NCBI GenBank assembly: GCA_965200925.1
Contig: OZ241738.1
Span: forward strand, 868,001 to 932,000
Reading direction: 5' to 3'
Length of the DNA stretch: 64,000 nt
From: WTGU01 sp965200925
GTDB lineage: Bacteria; Pseudomonadota; Alphaproteobacteria; UBA828
This document shows, piece after piece, positions 42,914 to 52,391 of the stretch. Each line of letters begins with the position of its first letter. The stretch's first letter is position 1. Made by a program: the position numbers and the translations under genes. The notes under the pieces are model-generated. The model had not been told where the DNA came from and did not search any database. It was given only the letters and a program-made list of their open reading frames with translations.

Positions 42914-43773
42914 TTCCGCTCGAAGGCCCAAACCTCCTCGAAGCCCATGAGCGTGTGCATCTCCGGGAGCGAGATCATCGGCGCGTCGACGTTGGCGGTG
43001 GAGCCGTCCCGCAGCAGGGCCTCGAAGGCGCGCCGCATGGCGCCCGCCGCCGGCAGCATCCCGATGGCGGGATAGATGGCGACGTTGAAGCCCAACGCCT
43101 TCAGCCTTTCGGCCGGCAGGATCGGGGTCTTGCCGCTGTCCACCATGTTGGCGAGCAGCGGCTTGTCGATGGCTTCCCCGATCCGTGCGAGTTCGTTCTC
43201 GCTCTCCGGCGCCTCGATGAAGATCACGTCGGCGCCAGCCGCGGCATAGGCGCGGCCGCGGGCGAGGGCCTCGTCGAGGCCCAGGCTCGTTCGCGCATCG
43301 GTGCGTGCGACGATCAGGAAGTTCGGATCCGTGCGGGCCTCGGCGGCGACGCGGACTTTCTCCACCATGTCCTCGATCGGGACCACGCGCCGTCCCGGCG
43401 TGTGGCCGCACTTCTTCGGGGTCTCCTGGTCCTCGAGTTGAATCGCCGCGCCGCCCGCGTCTTCGTAACCGCGCACGGTGTGGCGGATGTTCAGGAGGCC
43501 GCCGAAACCGGTGTCTGCGTCGCAGATCAGCGGAGTCACCGTGCCGGTGGCGATGGTGCGCACCCGCGTCGCCATGTCGGCGTAGCTCGCGATTCCCGCG
43601 TCCGGCAGGCCGAGATAGGAGGCCGCGATGCCGTAACCCGTCATGTAGAGCGCCGCAAACCCCATCCGGTCGGCGAGCTTGGCGGAGATCATGTCGTAGA
43701 CGCCGGGCGCAACGACGAATCGATCTTCCCGGATCGCGGCCGCCAGCACCGCGCGCTTCTCGCTCGCATTCAT
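42886..43773 (-). CDS. Isocitrate lyase/PEP mutase family protein
   Basis: 295 aa TIM barrel with a catalytic EDQETPKKCGHTPGRRV segment (Lys-Cys-Gly-His) at about residues 115-130, CDADTGFGG (metal-binding Asp) and ARTDARTSLGLDEAL. Members cleave 2-methylisocitrate or oxaloacetate or act as phosphonomutases. It is in one operon with a class II aldolase and an amidase, so a C-C lyase in a small-acid degradation route is likely (inference). Confidence 0.87.
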   Translation of the reverse strand: MNASEKRAVLAAAIREDRFVVAPGVYDMISAKLADRMGFAALYMTGYGIAASYLGLPDAGIASYADMATRVRTIATGTVTPLICDADTGFGGLLNIRHTVRGYEDAGGAAIQLEDQETPKKCGHTPGRRVVPIEDMVEKVRVAAEARTDPNFLIVARTDARTSLGLDEALARGRAYAAAGADVIFIEAPESENELARIGEAIDKPLLANMVDSGKTPILPAERLKALGFNVAIYPAIGMLPAAGAMRRAFEALLRDGSTANVDAPMISLPEMHTLMGFEEVWAFERKWARAEAVE

Positions 43774-43801
43774 GCTCTTCAGTTCCCTCGGAGCCGCCGC
43801 G

Positions 43802-45250
43802 TTACGGTGCCCCGTCCGCGGCGGCCTCGGGCGCCGGTTCGAGAGCGGGGATTCGAGAATGCCAATCGGTCTTGCCCTGATAAGCGTGGCCCAGGCGGAA
43901 CAAGGTCGCCTCCGAAAAGGGCCGGCCCATGAGCTGAAAGGCGATAGGCAGGCCGTTCTCCGTGAAGCCGCAGGGGACGATCAGGCCCGGAATCCCGAGA
44001 TAGTTGGTCGCGCGGGTGCACCAGCTCAGGCCGGCGACCATGTCGGCCATCCCTTCGCCGGCGGCGACGTCCGTTTCTGCCCGGGTCGGGATGGGAAAAG
44101 GGATCGCCGGCGTGTGCAGGATGTCGGCGTTCGCGAATACCGTCTCCACGAATTCCCGCAGCAGGCCGGCGCGGGCGTCGAGCGCCTGAAGGTACTTCGT
44201 CGCCGGCATGTAGAGGCCGGGCTCGTAGCGGCTGCGCACTTGTGCTTGGTAGTCCCCGGGCCGGTCGATGAGCCAGGGCTCGTGGACCGCTGCCGCTTCG
44301 CAGACGAAGATCACGTTGGCGAGATGCGTGAGGCGCTTCATGTCGGGCACCGAAACCTCGACCATCTCAGCACCGGCCGCTTCGAGAACAGTGAGGGAAT
44401 GCTCCATTGATGCGCGCACTTCGGCGGTGGCGGCATCGTAGAAATAACCCGTCGGCACGCCGACTCTGAGACCTTCCGCGCCGCGCGCAAGCGCCGCCTC
44501 GTAGTCGGGGACGGGGCGGCGGTCGGTCGTCGGGTCGCGCGGGTCGTGGCCGGCGACGACGCCGGTGAGCCGCGCCGCGTCGCGCACGGTACGGCAGAGC
44601 GGGCCCACCGTGTCCATCGTGCAGGAGAGCGACATGATCCCGTAGCGGCTGACGAGGCCAGCGGTCGGCTTGAGCCCGACCACGCCGCAGCAGGCCGAAG
44701 GCAGGCGCACCGAACCGCCGGTGTCGGAGCCGAGCGCGCCGAACACCACCCGGCCGCCGACCGCCGCCCCCGAACCGCTCGACGAACCGCCGGAGATATG
44801 GTCCGGATCCCACGGGTTGCGGCAATCGCCCCAGTGCTCGTTATGGCCGGTCGGTCCGGTGGCGAATTCGGCCATGTTGAGCCCGCCGAGATAGATCGCG
44901 CCGGCTTCGTGAAGCCGGGCGAGGGCGGTGCTGTCGTGATCCGGAATGAAGTCCCTACGGATGCGGGAACCACAGGTCGTGACGCGACCGGCACGGTAGA
45001 ACATGTCCTTGTGCGCAAGCGGCACGCCGTGCAAAGGGCCCGGCTCCACGCCGCGGGAAAGTGCGGCATCGGCCGCCGCCGCACTTTCGAGCGCGGCGTC
45101 GGCCTGGAGGGAAATGAAACAGTTGAGCACCGGCTGCAAGCCGCGGGCGCGGGCGACGGTGGCTTCCATGACCTTCACGGCGGAGAGCGTCCGGGCAGCG
45201 ATCGCGTCGGCGACCTCGACCAGCCCCATCGCGTGTATGGCGGCGGCCAT
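43802..45250 (-). CDS. Amidase (amidase-signature family)
   Basis: 482 aa. Catalytic triad of the amidase signature: Lys in PLAHKDMFY (about residue 78), cis-Ser in ISGGSSSGSGAAV (about residue 155) and the nucleophile in GSDTGGSVRLP. Its start lies one base after the stop of the small AtzG-like gene, a pairing seen in AtzE-type hydrolases, so the substrate may be a biuret- or urea-like amide. Second gene of the operon 45452 to 42245. Confidence 0.92.
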   Translation of the reverse strand: MAAAIHAMGLVEVADAIAARTLSAVKVMEATVARARGLQPVLNCFISLQADAALESAAAADAALSRGVEPGPLHGVPLAHKDMFYRAGRVTTCGSRIRRDFIPDHDSTALARLHEAGAIYLGGLNMAEFATGPTGHNEHWGDCRNPWDPDHISGGSSSGSGAAVGGRVVFGALGSDTGGSVRLPSACCGVVGLKPTAGLVSRYGIMSLSCTMDTVGPLCRTVRDAARLTGVVAGHDPRDPTTDRRPVPDYEAALARGAEGLRVGVPTGYFYDAATAEVRASMEHSLTVLEAAGAEMVEVSVPDMKRLTHLANVIFVCEAAAVHEPWLIDRPGDYQAQVRSRYEPGLYMPATKYLQALDARAGLLREFVETVFANADILHTPAIPFPIPTRAETDVAAGEGMADMVAGLSWCTRATNYLGIPGLIVPCGFTENGLPIAFQLMGRPFSEATLFRLGHAYQGKTDWHSRIPALEPAPEAAADGAP

Positions 45251-45251
45251 G

Positions 45252-45452
45252 CTAACGCGCAGCCGTCTCGTCGACGGCCGTCAAGAACCGCGCCGGCTCC
45301 CATTCGAGCGTAACGCCGGCAGCGGCTTCGTCCACGGCCTGGATCAACGTTCCGACGGTTTCGGCGAGTATCGCCGCCCGCTTCCCCGACGGCGGCTCGA
45401 CACCCATGGCCGCGGCCTGGGCCTCGACGAGCTCTTTCGCGATCCTGGGCAC
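45252..45452 (-). CDS. AtzG-like small subunit (DUF4089)
   Basis: 66 aa from a GTG at 45452 with GGGAG upstream. It is a single helical bundle (AKELVEAQAAAMGVEPPSGKRAAILAETV), as in GatC/AtzG partners of amidases. It precedes the amidase directly. Known function in the AtzE system: to stabilise the hydrolase as a small subunit. Confidence 0.7.
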   Translation of the reverse strand: MPRIAKELVEAQAAAMGVEPPSGKRAAILAETVGTLIQAVDEAAAGVTLEWEPARFLTAVDETAAR

Positions 45453-45482
45453 GGGTGGTCTCCCGACGGCGTGCGGCCGATC

Positions 45483-45492
45483 CTGTATACAG
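45483..45492. promoter_or_regulatory. CTGTATACAG palindrome in a divergent control region
   Basis: A perfect 10-bp palindrome containing TGTATACA, which resembles operators of FadR-type GntR regulators. It lies between the divergent amidase operon (start 45452) and the SnoaL-like gene (start 45557), about 30 bp from the former. No regulator gene adjoins. Confidence 0.4.
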
Positions 45493-45556
45493 CACTCCCG
45501 TGGCCGTGCAATAAGGGCTTCGCGTTCGGGCCCGGAATCCGGAAGGAGGAGCGGCG

Positions 45557-45961
45557 ATGGTGGATGGCGATCCCAAGGTGGTCGTCCGGCAGTTCCTGGC
45601 CGCGATCAAAAGCGGTGACGGCGACGCCATGATGGGCCTGCTGGCCGACGGCGCCGTGGTGGTCCTGCCCGGCTCGTTCGAGATCCCCTGGGCTGGCCGC
45701 TGGCGAGGAAGGGAGCCGATCAGGCAATGCTTTCGGGCGATCGAGGAGTCGCTCGAGATCCGTGACCACATGGTCACGCTGCTCATCGGCGAGGGCGAGC
45801 ATGTCGTGGCGCTCATCGAAGAAACGAGCGCCGCGAAGAGCACCGGACGGCTTCTCCATCAGGAGACCGCCTGGCACTTCCACGTGACGGGCGGCGCCAT
45901 CGCCCATTGGCAGGCGTTCGAGGATACCGAACAAATCGCCTGGGTCTGGGACGACGGATGA
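45557..45961 (+). CDS. SnoaL-like/NTF2-fold protein
   Basis: 134 aa alpha+beta cone protein. Motifs such as VVRQFLAAIKSGDGDAMMGLLADGAVVVLPG and the terminal WQAFEDTEQIAWVWD match SnoaL-like/nuclear-transport-factor-2 fold polypeptides. Members are isomerases, hydrolases or binding proteins. AAGGAGGAG precedes the ATG. The cupin gene follows after 30 bp. Confidence 0.75.
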   Translation: MVDGDPKVVVRQFLAAIKSGDGDAMMGLLADGAVVVLPGSFEIPWAGRWRGREPIRQCFRAIEESLEIRDHMVTLLIGEGEHVVALIEETSAAKSTGRLLHQETAWHFHVTGGAIAHWQAFEDTEQIAWVWDDG

Positions 45962-45991
45962 TCGGCAGCGCCCGCGGCCAAGAGAAACGGC

Positions 45992-46348
45992 ATGAGCGGA
46001 AACAGGGGCGTACCCGGCCGCGTGTCGCTGGCGGACGCCGTAAGCGCGCTCGCCGCCCTCTCGCCGGGCGTCAAGCCCTTCGCCGAATCGATCGCGCGCG
46101 GCACACTGCGCGTCGGCCTCTACGCGCCGCGTGGAAAGGACCCCCAGCAGCCGCATGACCAGGACGAGGTCTATGTCGTGATCAGCGGGCATGGCACATT
46201 CCGAAACGGCCCCTCCAGCCATCGATTCCAGCCCGGCGACGTGCTCTTCGTGCCCGCCGGCGTGCCGCACGTCTTCGAGGATTTCAGCGACGACCTTTAC
46301 GTCTGGGTGGTCTTCTACGGCCCTGCCGGCGGCGAAAAACCCGCGTGA
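45992..46348 (+). CDS. Cupin-domain protein
   Basis: 118 aa, one cupin barrel: HDQDEVYVVISGHGTF (motif 1, His/Glu metal ligands) and FQPGDVLFVPAGVPHVFEDF (motif 2, His). Likely metal-dependent or a small-molecule binder. It follows the SnoaL-like gene in the same direction and may belong to the adjacent amidase pathway. Function not determinable. Confidence 0.8.
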   Translation: MSGNRGVPGRVSLADAVSALAALSPGVKPFAESIARGTLRVGLYAPRGKDPQQPHDQDEVYVVISGHGTFRNGPSSHRFQPGDVLFVPAGVPHVFEDFSDDLYVWVVFYGPAGGEKPA

Positions 46349-46436
46349 GACGGCGGCGCGGCTCGAGTCGGCCGCCGGCGGGCTGCGCTATTCTCTCCCG
46401 CCACGCAGGGATCTGCGCGCGTAGCCGTGGCGGCGC

Positions 46437-48692
46437 ATGATGGCTGAAAAGACCCTCGACGCCCCGGGGAGCGCGGCCGCGATTCGCGGGACCTCCCGCG
46501 CGGGCCTCCTCCCGCGCCTCCGCGCGTGGTCCCGGCGCAACGAACTGCCCCGTCTGCTTGCGATCGCCCTGGCGGCCGGCGCGGCGGTCTCCAGTGCTTT
46601 GACCTACATCGCGATGAGCGGGTCGGCGCCGTCCGGCCCCGATCCGAGGACGATCCTGATCCTGCTCAACATCGACCTCGTGCTGCTGCTTTCCCTGGGC
46701 GCGCTGGTCGTCACCCGGCTGGTGCGGCTCTGGCAGGAACGCCGCCGCGGCTCGGCCGGGGCGCGCCTGCATTCGCACATGGTCGCGCTGTTCAGCCTCG
46801 TCGCGGTCACGCCGACCATCGTGATCGCGGTGTTCTCCGCGCTTTTTCTCGATTTCGGGATGGAATCCTGGTTCAGCGAGCGGGTTTCGACCGCTCTCAA
46901 CCGCTCTCTCGTGGTCGCGCGGGCCTATGTGCTCGAACACCGCGAGGGGGTCCGTGCCGATGCCCTGGCCACGGCGAGCGCGCTCAACCGCCAAGCGTCT
47001 GATCTGGCGTCGAATCCCAATCGACTCACCCAGTTTCTGAACCGGGTGGCCGCCGTGCGTTCGCTCACCGAGGCGGTGGTGCTCCAACACAACGGGCGGG
47101 TACTCGCGCGCAACGACCTGAGCTTCACGCTTGAATTCGAGCGGATGCCTGAACGCGCCATCAACGCCGCGGCGGCCGGCGACGTGGTGATCCTGTCCGA
47201 AGAAGGCGACGACCGTGTGCGGGCGCTGATCCGGCTCGACAATTACATCGATGCCTATCTCTATGTCGGCCGCTTCCTCGAAAGCCGCGTCGTCGACCAC
47301 ACGCAGGAAGTGCAGAAGGTCGTGCAGGAGTATCAGCGGCTGGAGAGCGAACGGTCCGGCATCCAGATCACGTTCGTACTGATCTTCGTCGTGATCGCCC
47401 TGCTGGTCCTGCTCGCTTCCGCCTGGGTCGGCCTCCACTTCGCCAACCGGATCGCGCGCCCCATCGGCGGCCTGATCGCCGCGTCGGATCGCGTCCGCGC
47501 AGGCGACCTCACGGCCCGCGTTTCGGAGCCCGTGCGCGACGACGAGATCGGCTCTCTCAGCCGCGCCTTCAACCGGATGACCGGCCAGATCCACCATCAG
47601 CGGCAGGAATTGATCGACGCCAACCGGCAACTCGACGATCGGCGCCGGTTCACCGAGGCGGTACTCGCCGGGGTTTCGGCCGGCGTCATCGGCCTCGACG
47701 CGCGCGGCCGGATCACACTGCCGAACCCTTCGGCGCGCAACCTGCTCGCCGCCACGGAGGATGCGCTGGTTGGCCGTCCGCTCGAAGCCGTGGTCCCCGA
47801 AACGGCCGGTTTGCTTGCCGAGGCCAGGGCCAGGCCGCAACGGGTCGCCGAGAGCCAGATCGCACTCGTGCGCGGCGAACGGCGGCGGACGCTGCTGGTG
47901 CAGATCGTGGCCGAGCGCGGCGAGCGGCGGGTCGAGGGCTTCGTCGTCACCTTCGACGATATCACGGCGTTGGTATCCGCCCAGCGCCGCGCCGCGTGGG
48001 CGGATGTCGCGCGCCGTATCGCCCACGAGATCAAGAATCCGCTGACACCGATCCAGCTCGCCGCCGAACGGCTCAAGCGGAAATACCTCGGCGAGATCGC
48101 CTCCGAGCCCGAGGTGTTCGCGGCCTGTACCGATACCATCGTCCGCCAAGTCGGCGACATCAGACAGATGGTCGACGAGTTCTCCTCGTTCGCGCGCATG
48201 AGGGCACCCGTGTTCGAGAGCGTCGACCTAGTCGATCTCGTCGAACGGACGGTCGTCCTCCATCGAATCGCCAATCCGCAGATCGCCTTCGAGGTCGAGC
48301 CTCCGCCGGGCCGCGTCGAGCACGACTGCGACGCCCGCCAGATCGGCCAAGCGTTGACCAACCTGCTCAAGAACGCCATCGAGGCGATCGAGGGCCGGCC
48401 AGCGGCGGATGGGGTCCCGCCGGGACGCATCGTCATCCGCGTGCGCGAGGAGGAGGGGCGCTGGAGGATCGAGACGGAAGACAACGGGCCGGGTCTGCCC
48501 GAGGACCTGCGGGAGCGGTTGACCGAACCTTACGTGACCACCCGCGCGCGAGGCACGGGCCTCGGCCTCGCGATCGTCCGCAAGATCATGGAAGATCACG
48601 GCGGCGGTTTGGTCCTTGGCGGCGGCGCGCGGGTGGCGCTGGTCTTCGCTGACGTCGACGAAAGCCGCCGGTCAAGGAAGGGTGGCGGTTAG
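46437..48692 (+). CDS. ntrY: NtrY-type sensor histidine kinase
   Basis: 751 aa. An N-terminal region with three to four membrane helices (residues 30-135 and around 300), a HAMP domain, a PAS-like domain, a His-box (ARRIAHEIKNPLTPIQLAAERLKRKY) with the phosphoryl His, and HATPase (NLLKNAIEAIEG, DNGPGLPEDL, GTGLGLAIVRKI). It senses redox or nitrogen state and phosphorylates NtrX. ntrX follows with a one-base overlap; the ntrY-ntrX-trkA order is typical of the class. Confidence 0.95.
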   Translation: MMAEKTLDAPGSAAAIRGTSRAGLLPRLRAWSRRNELPRLLAIALAAGAAVSSALTYIAMSGSAPSGPDPRTILILLNIDLVLLLSLGALVVTRLVRLWQERRRGSAGARLHSHMVALFSLVAVTPTIVIAVFSALFLDFGMESWFSERVSTALNRSLVVARAYVLEHREGVRADALATASALNRQASDLASNPNRLTQFLNRVAAVRSLTEAVVLQHNGRVLARNDLSFTLEFERMPERAINAAAAGDVVILSEEGDDRVRALIRLDNYIDAYLYVGRFLESRVVDHTQEVQKVVQEYQRLESERSGIQITFVLIFVVIALLVLLASAWVGLHFANRIARPIGGLIAASDRVRAGDLTARVSEPVRDDEIGSLSRAFNRMTGQIHHQRQELIDANRQLDDRRRFTEAVLAGVSAGVIGLDARGRITLPNPSARNLLAATEDALVGRPLEAVVPETAGLLAEARARPQRVAESQIALVRGERRRTLLVQIVAERGERRVEGFVVTFDDITALVSAQRRAAWADVARRIAHEIKNPLTPIQLAAERLKRKYLGEIASEPEVFAACTDTIVRQVGDIRQMVDEFSSFARMRAPVFESVDLVDLVERTVVLHRIANPQIAFEVEPPPGRVEHDCDARQIGQALTNLLKNAIEAIEGRPAADGVPPGRIVIRVREEEGRWRIETEDNGPGLPEDLRERLTEPYVTTRARGTGLGLAIVRKIMEDHGGGLVLGGGARVALVFADVDESRRSRKGGG

Positions 48693-50143
48693 TGGCCCAC
48701 GACATCCTGATCGTCGACGACGAAGCCGACATCCGGGCGCAGGTCTCCGGGCTCCTCGAAGACGCGGGATACGCGCCGCACGCAGCGGGCGACAGCGCCG
48801 CTGCGCTGGAAGTACTCGAAACCCGGCCGCCGCCGGCGCTCGTCCTCCTCGATATCTGGCTTCACGGAAGCGATCTCGACGGCATGGGGCTTCTGGACCT
48901 CGTGCGCCGCCACCACCCGGATATTCCGGTCATCATGATCAGCGGACACGGCACGATCGATACCGCCGTCTCGGCGATCAAGAAGGGTGCCTACGAATTC
49001 ATCGAAAAGCCTTTCGAGAGCGACCGCCTGCTGCTCATGGTGCGGCGAGCACTGGAAGCGGTCGAGCTCAGGCGGGAGATCGCTGAGCTCAAGCTGCGCA
49101 CCGGCGCGGCTCAGGAACTCGTCGGCGAATCCCCCGGAATCAACTTGGTGCGCGCGGCGGCGAAACGGGTCGCGCCCACCGAAAGCCGGGTCTTCATCAC
49201 CGGGCCCGCGGGTTCGGGAAAGGAAGTGGTCGCACGCCTGATCCACGACCGGTCGCGCCGAGCTGCAGGGCCCTTCGTCGTGGTCAACGCCGCGATGATG
49301 CGGCCAGACCGCCTGGAAACGGAACTGTTCGGCACCGAGGCGCGCGGCGGCTCCCGCAAAATCGGCATGTTCGAACGCGCCCACGGAGGCACGCTCTTCT
49401 TCGACGAAATCGCCGACATGCCGCTGGAGACTCAGGGGAAGATCGTGCGCGTGTTGCAGGCCCACACCTTCGAGCGCGAGGGCGGGACGCAGCCGATCGA
49501 GGTCGACGTCCGGATCGTCGTCGCCACGACGAAATATCTCGAAAATAAAATAAAATCAGGAACTTTTCGAGAAGACTTGTTTTACCGTCTCAACGTCGTG
49601 CCGATCCGGGTTCCCGCGTTGGGCGAGCGTCGGGAGGATATCCCCGCGCTGGCCCGTTTCTTCATGGAACGGGCGGCGGCGAACGCCGGGCTGCCGCCGC
49701 GCGCGATCGGCGAGGACGCGATGGTGGTGCTGCAATCCTTCGACTGGCCGGGCAACGTGCGCCAGTTGCGCAACTTCGTGGAATGGCTCCTGATCATGGC
49801 GCCCGCGCCGCGCGACGTGCCGATAGGTGTCGACCTGCTCTCCGCCAATCTCCACGCCAGCGCCGGCAAGCCGCGCGCGCTCCTGCAGCCGGCCGACGTC
49901 ATGACCCTGCCGCTGCGGGACGCGCGCAAGCATTTCGAGCGGGAATATCTTGGCGCCCAGGTCGCGCGCTTCGGCGGCAACATCTCGCGCACGGCCCAAT
50001 TCGTCGGCATGGAACGCTCGGCGCTCCACCGCAAGCTGCGCTCGCTCGGCATCGTGGAACGCGAGCGAGGGCAGGGGAGAGGCGCGGGCGACGACGGGGA
50101 ACCCGCGCGCGGGCGCGCGGACGCGACCATGAGCGGCGCATGA
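48692..50143 (+). CDS. ntrX: NtrX-type sigma54-dependent response regulator
   Basis: 483 aa from a GTG. Receiver domain with the phospho-Asp in LVLLDIWLHGSDLDGMGLL, an AAA+ domain with Walker A TGPAGSGKEVVARL and Walker B GGTLFFDEIADM, and a C-terminal Fis-type HTH (GGNISRTAQFVGMERSALHRKL). The sigma54-contacting GAFTGA loop is absent (reads GTEARGGSRKIGMF), as usual for NtrX. Regulates nitrogen and respiratory genes. It overlaps trkA by 4 bp. Confidence 0.95.
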   Translation: MAHDILIVDDEADIRAQVSGLLEDAGYAPHAAGDSAAALEVLETRPPPALVLLDIWLHGSDLDGMGLLDLVRRHHPDIPVIMISGHGTIDTAVSAIKKGAYEFIEKPFESDRLLLMVRRALEAVELRREIAELKLRTGAAQELVGESPGINLVRAAAKRVAPTESRVFITGPAGSGKEVVARLIHDRSRRAAGPFVVVNAAMMRPDRLETELFGTEARGGSRKIGMFERAHGGTLFFDEIADMPLETQGKIVRVLQAHTFEREGGTQPIEVDVRIVVATTKYLENKIKSGTFREDLFYRLNVVPIRVPALGERREDIPALARFFMERAAANAGLPPRAIGEDAMVVLQSFDWPGNVRQLRNFVEWLLIMAPAPRDVPIGVDLLSANLHASAGKPRALLQPADVMTLPLRDARKHFEREYLGAQVARFGGNISRTAQFVGMERSALHRKLRSLGIVERERGQGRGAGDDGEPARGRADATMSGA

Positions 50144-51516
50144 ACATCATCGTTTGCGGCGCCGGCCAAGTCGGCGGCAGCATTGCCCGACAGCTCGCCG
50201 GAGAAGCGAACGACGTGACCGTGATCGACAACGATCGCGAGATCGCGCAGCGGCTGGCCGACACGGCGGATGTGCGGGCCATCGTCGGCAACGCCTCGCT
50301 TCCGGACGTGCTCGAAGAGGCGGGGGCCAAGACGGCCGACATGGTCGTCGCCGTTACCCATTCCGACGAAGTCAACATGGTGGCCTGCCAAGTCGCCCAT
50401 TCGATTTTCGACGTGCCGGAAAAGATCGCGCGGGTCCGCCACCAGAGCTATCTCGATCCGGTCTGGGCCGATCTCTACAGTCGCGACCATATGCCGATCG
50501 ACCTGATCATTTCCCCGGAGATCGAGGTCGCCCGCGCCATCGAGCGCCGGCTCCAGGTGCCCGGCGCCCTCGACATGCTGCCTTTCGGCGACGGGCGCCT
50601 GCGGGTGATCGAGGTGCGCTGCGAGGAAGGCTGCCCCATCGTCAACACACCACTCCGCCAGCTCACCGAGCTCTTTCCGGATCTCAACATCGTGATCCTG
50701 GGGATCAGCCGCGGCACGCGCTTCATCGTGCCGCGCGGCGACGACCAGATGCTCCTGGGCGACGAAGTGTATTTCGCCGCTGATTCCGGGCATGCCGCGC
50801 GCTCCATGGCCGTGTTCGGCCACGAGGAGCCGGAGGCGCGCCGCGTGGTCATCATCGGCGGCGGCAACATCGGCTATTTCCTGACCCGCGAACTCGAGGC
50901 GGCGCACCAGAGGCTGGACCTGAAGGTGGTGGAGCTGCGCAAGGAACGCGCCCAATTCCTCGCGGAGCAGCTCGAGCGCGCTACCGTCATTCACGGGGAC
51001 GCGCTCGACGCCGAGACTCTTACGGAGATCAACGTCGGGCTCGCCCAGGCCGTGATCGCCGTTTCCAACGACGACGAAGTGAACATCCTGGCGGCGCTGC
51101 TGGCGAAACGGGCTGGCTGCCGCACGGCGATCTCGCTGGTCAGCAATCCGAGCTACGGGCCGCTGATGGGCAGTCTCGGCGTCGACGTCGCGGTGAGCCC
51201 GCGCGAATCCACGGTTTCGACCATTCTCCGGCGGATTCGCCGCGGCCGCATCCTGGCCGCGTATTCGATCCGGGACGGGGCTGCCGAGATCGTCGAAGCG
51301 GAAGCCCTCGAGACATCGCCCGTGGTGGGGCGGCCGCTCGCGGAGATCAAACTGCCGCGCGGCATCATCGTAGGGGCGATCCTGCGCGGTGAGGAGGTAA
51401 TCATCCCGCGCGCTCGCACGGTCGTCGAGGAACGCGACCGGGTCGTGATCCTGGCCGCGGCGCACGCGGTGAAAAAGCTGGACAAGATGTTCGCTGTGCG
51501 ACTGGAATTCTTCTGA
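50140..51516 (+). CDS. trkA: Trk potassium transporter regulatory subunit TrkA
   Basis: 458 aa. Two TrkA-N/TrkA-C pairs: NIIVCGAGQVGGSIARQLAGE at the N-terminus and VVIIGGGNIGYFLTRELEAAH at about residue 230, with Asp-containing NAD-binding strands and RCK-C domains after each. It gates the TrkH/G K+ channel on the membrane inner face. It overlaps the ntrX stop (ATGA). The D-amino acid aminotransferase gene follows after 11 bp, as in related genomes. Confidence 0.95.
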   Translation: MNIIVCGAGQVGGSIARQLAGEANDVTVIDNDREIAQRLADTADVRAIVGNASLPDVLEEAGAKTADMVVAVTHSDEVNMVACQVAHSIFDVPEKIARVRHQSYLDPVWADLYSRDHMPIDLIISPEIEVARAIERRLQVPGALDMLPFGDGRLRVIEVRCEEGCPIVNTPLRQLTELFPDLNIVILGISRGTRFIVPRGDDQMLLGDEVYFAADSGHAARSMAVFGHEEPEARRVVIIGGGNIGYFLTRELEAAHQRLDLKVVELRKERAQFLAEQLERATVIHGDALDAETLTEINVGLAQAVIAVSNDDEVNILAALLAKRAGCRTAISLVSNPSYGPLMGSLGVDVAVSPRESTVSTILRRIRRGRILAAYSIRDGAAEIVEAEALETSPVVGRPLAEIKLPRGIIVGAILRGEEVIIPRARTVVEERDRVVILAAAHAVKKLDKMFAVRLEFF

Positions 51517-51527
51517 CCGGAGGGAGC

Positions 51528-52391
51528 ATGTCCCGCATCGCCTACGTGAACGGCCGCTACGTGCCTCACGACAAGGCGCACGTCCACATCGAAGATCGGG
51601 GGTATCAATTCTCCGACGGGGTCTACGAGGTGGCGGCAGTCTGCCGCGCCCGGGTGATTGACGAGGAGCCCCACCTGGACCGGCTCGAACGCTCTCTCCA
51701 GGCGCTCCGTATGGACCTGCCGATCCCGCGGCCCGCCCTTCGCCTCGTGACCTGCGAGGTGCTGCGCCGCAACCAGGTGCGCGATGGTATGGTGTACCTT
51801 CAGGTCACCCGCGGCGTCGCGGCCCGGGACCATCCCTTTCCCGACGCGGCCGAGGGAGCTCTTGTCCTCACCGCCCGTCCGGTCGCTTGGCCCCGGATGG
51901 CGGCGGACGACCGCGGCGTCGATGTGGTTTCGCTGCCAGACCAGCGCTGGGGGCGCTGCGACATCAAATCCGTCTCCCTCCTGCCCAACGTGCTGGGCAA
52001 GCAATCGGCCCGGGAGCGGGGGGCCTTCGAGGCTTGGTTCGTCGACCCGGAAGGCTACGTCACGGAAGGCACGTCGACGAACGCCTGGCTGGTCGACGAG
52101 GGCGGCCGGATCGTCACGCGCGGCCTCGAATCGAACATCCTCGGCGGCATCACGCGCCAGACCGTGATCGCGCTGGCCGGCGAGGAAGCGATCGAAGTGG
52201 TGGAACGGGCGTTCACGTTGGAGGAGGCACGACAGGCGCCCGAAGCCTTCCTGACCAGTACCACGGCCTTCGTCCGCGGGATCGTGCGAATCGACGGGCG
52301 AACGGTGGGCAGGGGCGTGCCAGGGCCGGTCACCCTGCGGCTGCGTGACGCCTATCTGGCCTACTGCCAGGGCGAGCGCGCAAACCGGTGA
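51528..52391 (+). CDS. dat: D-amino acid aminotransferase
   Basis: 287 aa class IV PLP aminotransferase. VHIEDRGYQFSDGVYEV at the N-terminus, the PLP Lys in RCDIKSVSLLPNVLGKQ at about residue 145 and VTEGTSTNAWLV with ITRQTVIALAGEEAIEV are typical. It converts D-alanine and 2-oxoglutarate to pyruvate and D-glutamate. GGAGGGAGC precedes ATG 51528. The overlapping GTG at 52388 begins a decayed gene. Confidence 0.9.
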   Translation: MSRIAYVNGRYVPHDKAHVHIEDRGYQFSDGVYEVAAVCRARVIDEEPHLDRLERSLQALRMDLPIPRPALRLVTCEVLRRNQVRDGMVYLQVTRGVAARDHPFPDAAEGALVLTARPVAWPRMAADDRGVDVVSLPDQRWGRCDIKSVSLLPNVLGKQSARERGAFEAWFVDPEGYVTEGTSTNAWLVDEGGRIVTRGLESNILGGITRQTVIALAGEEAIEVVERAFTLEEARQAPEAFLTSTTAFVRGIVRIDGRTVGRGVPGPVTLRLRDAYLAYCQGERANR

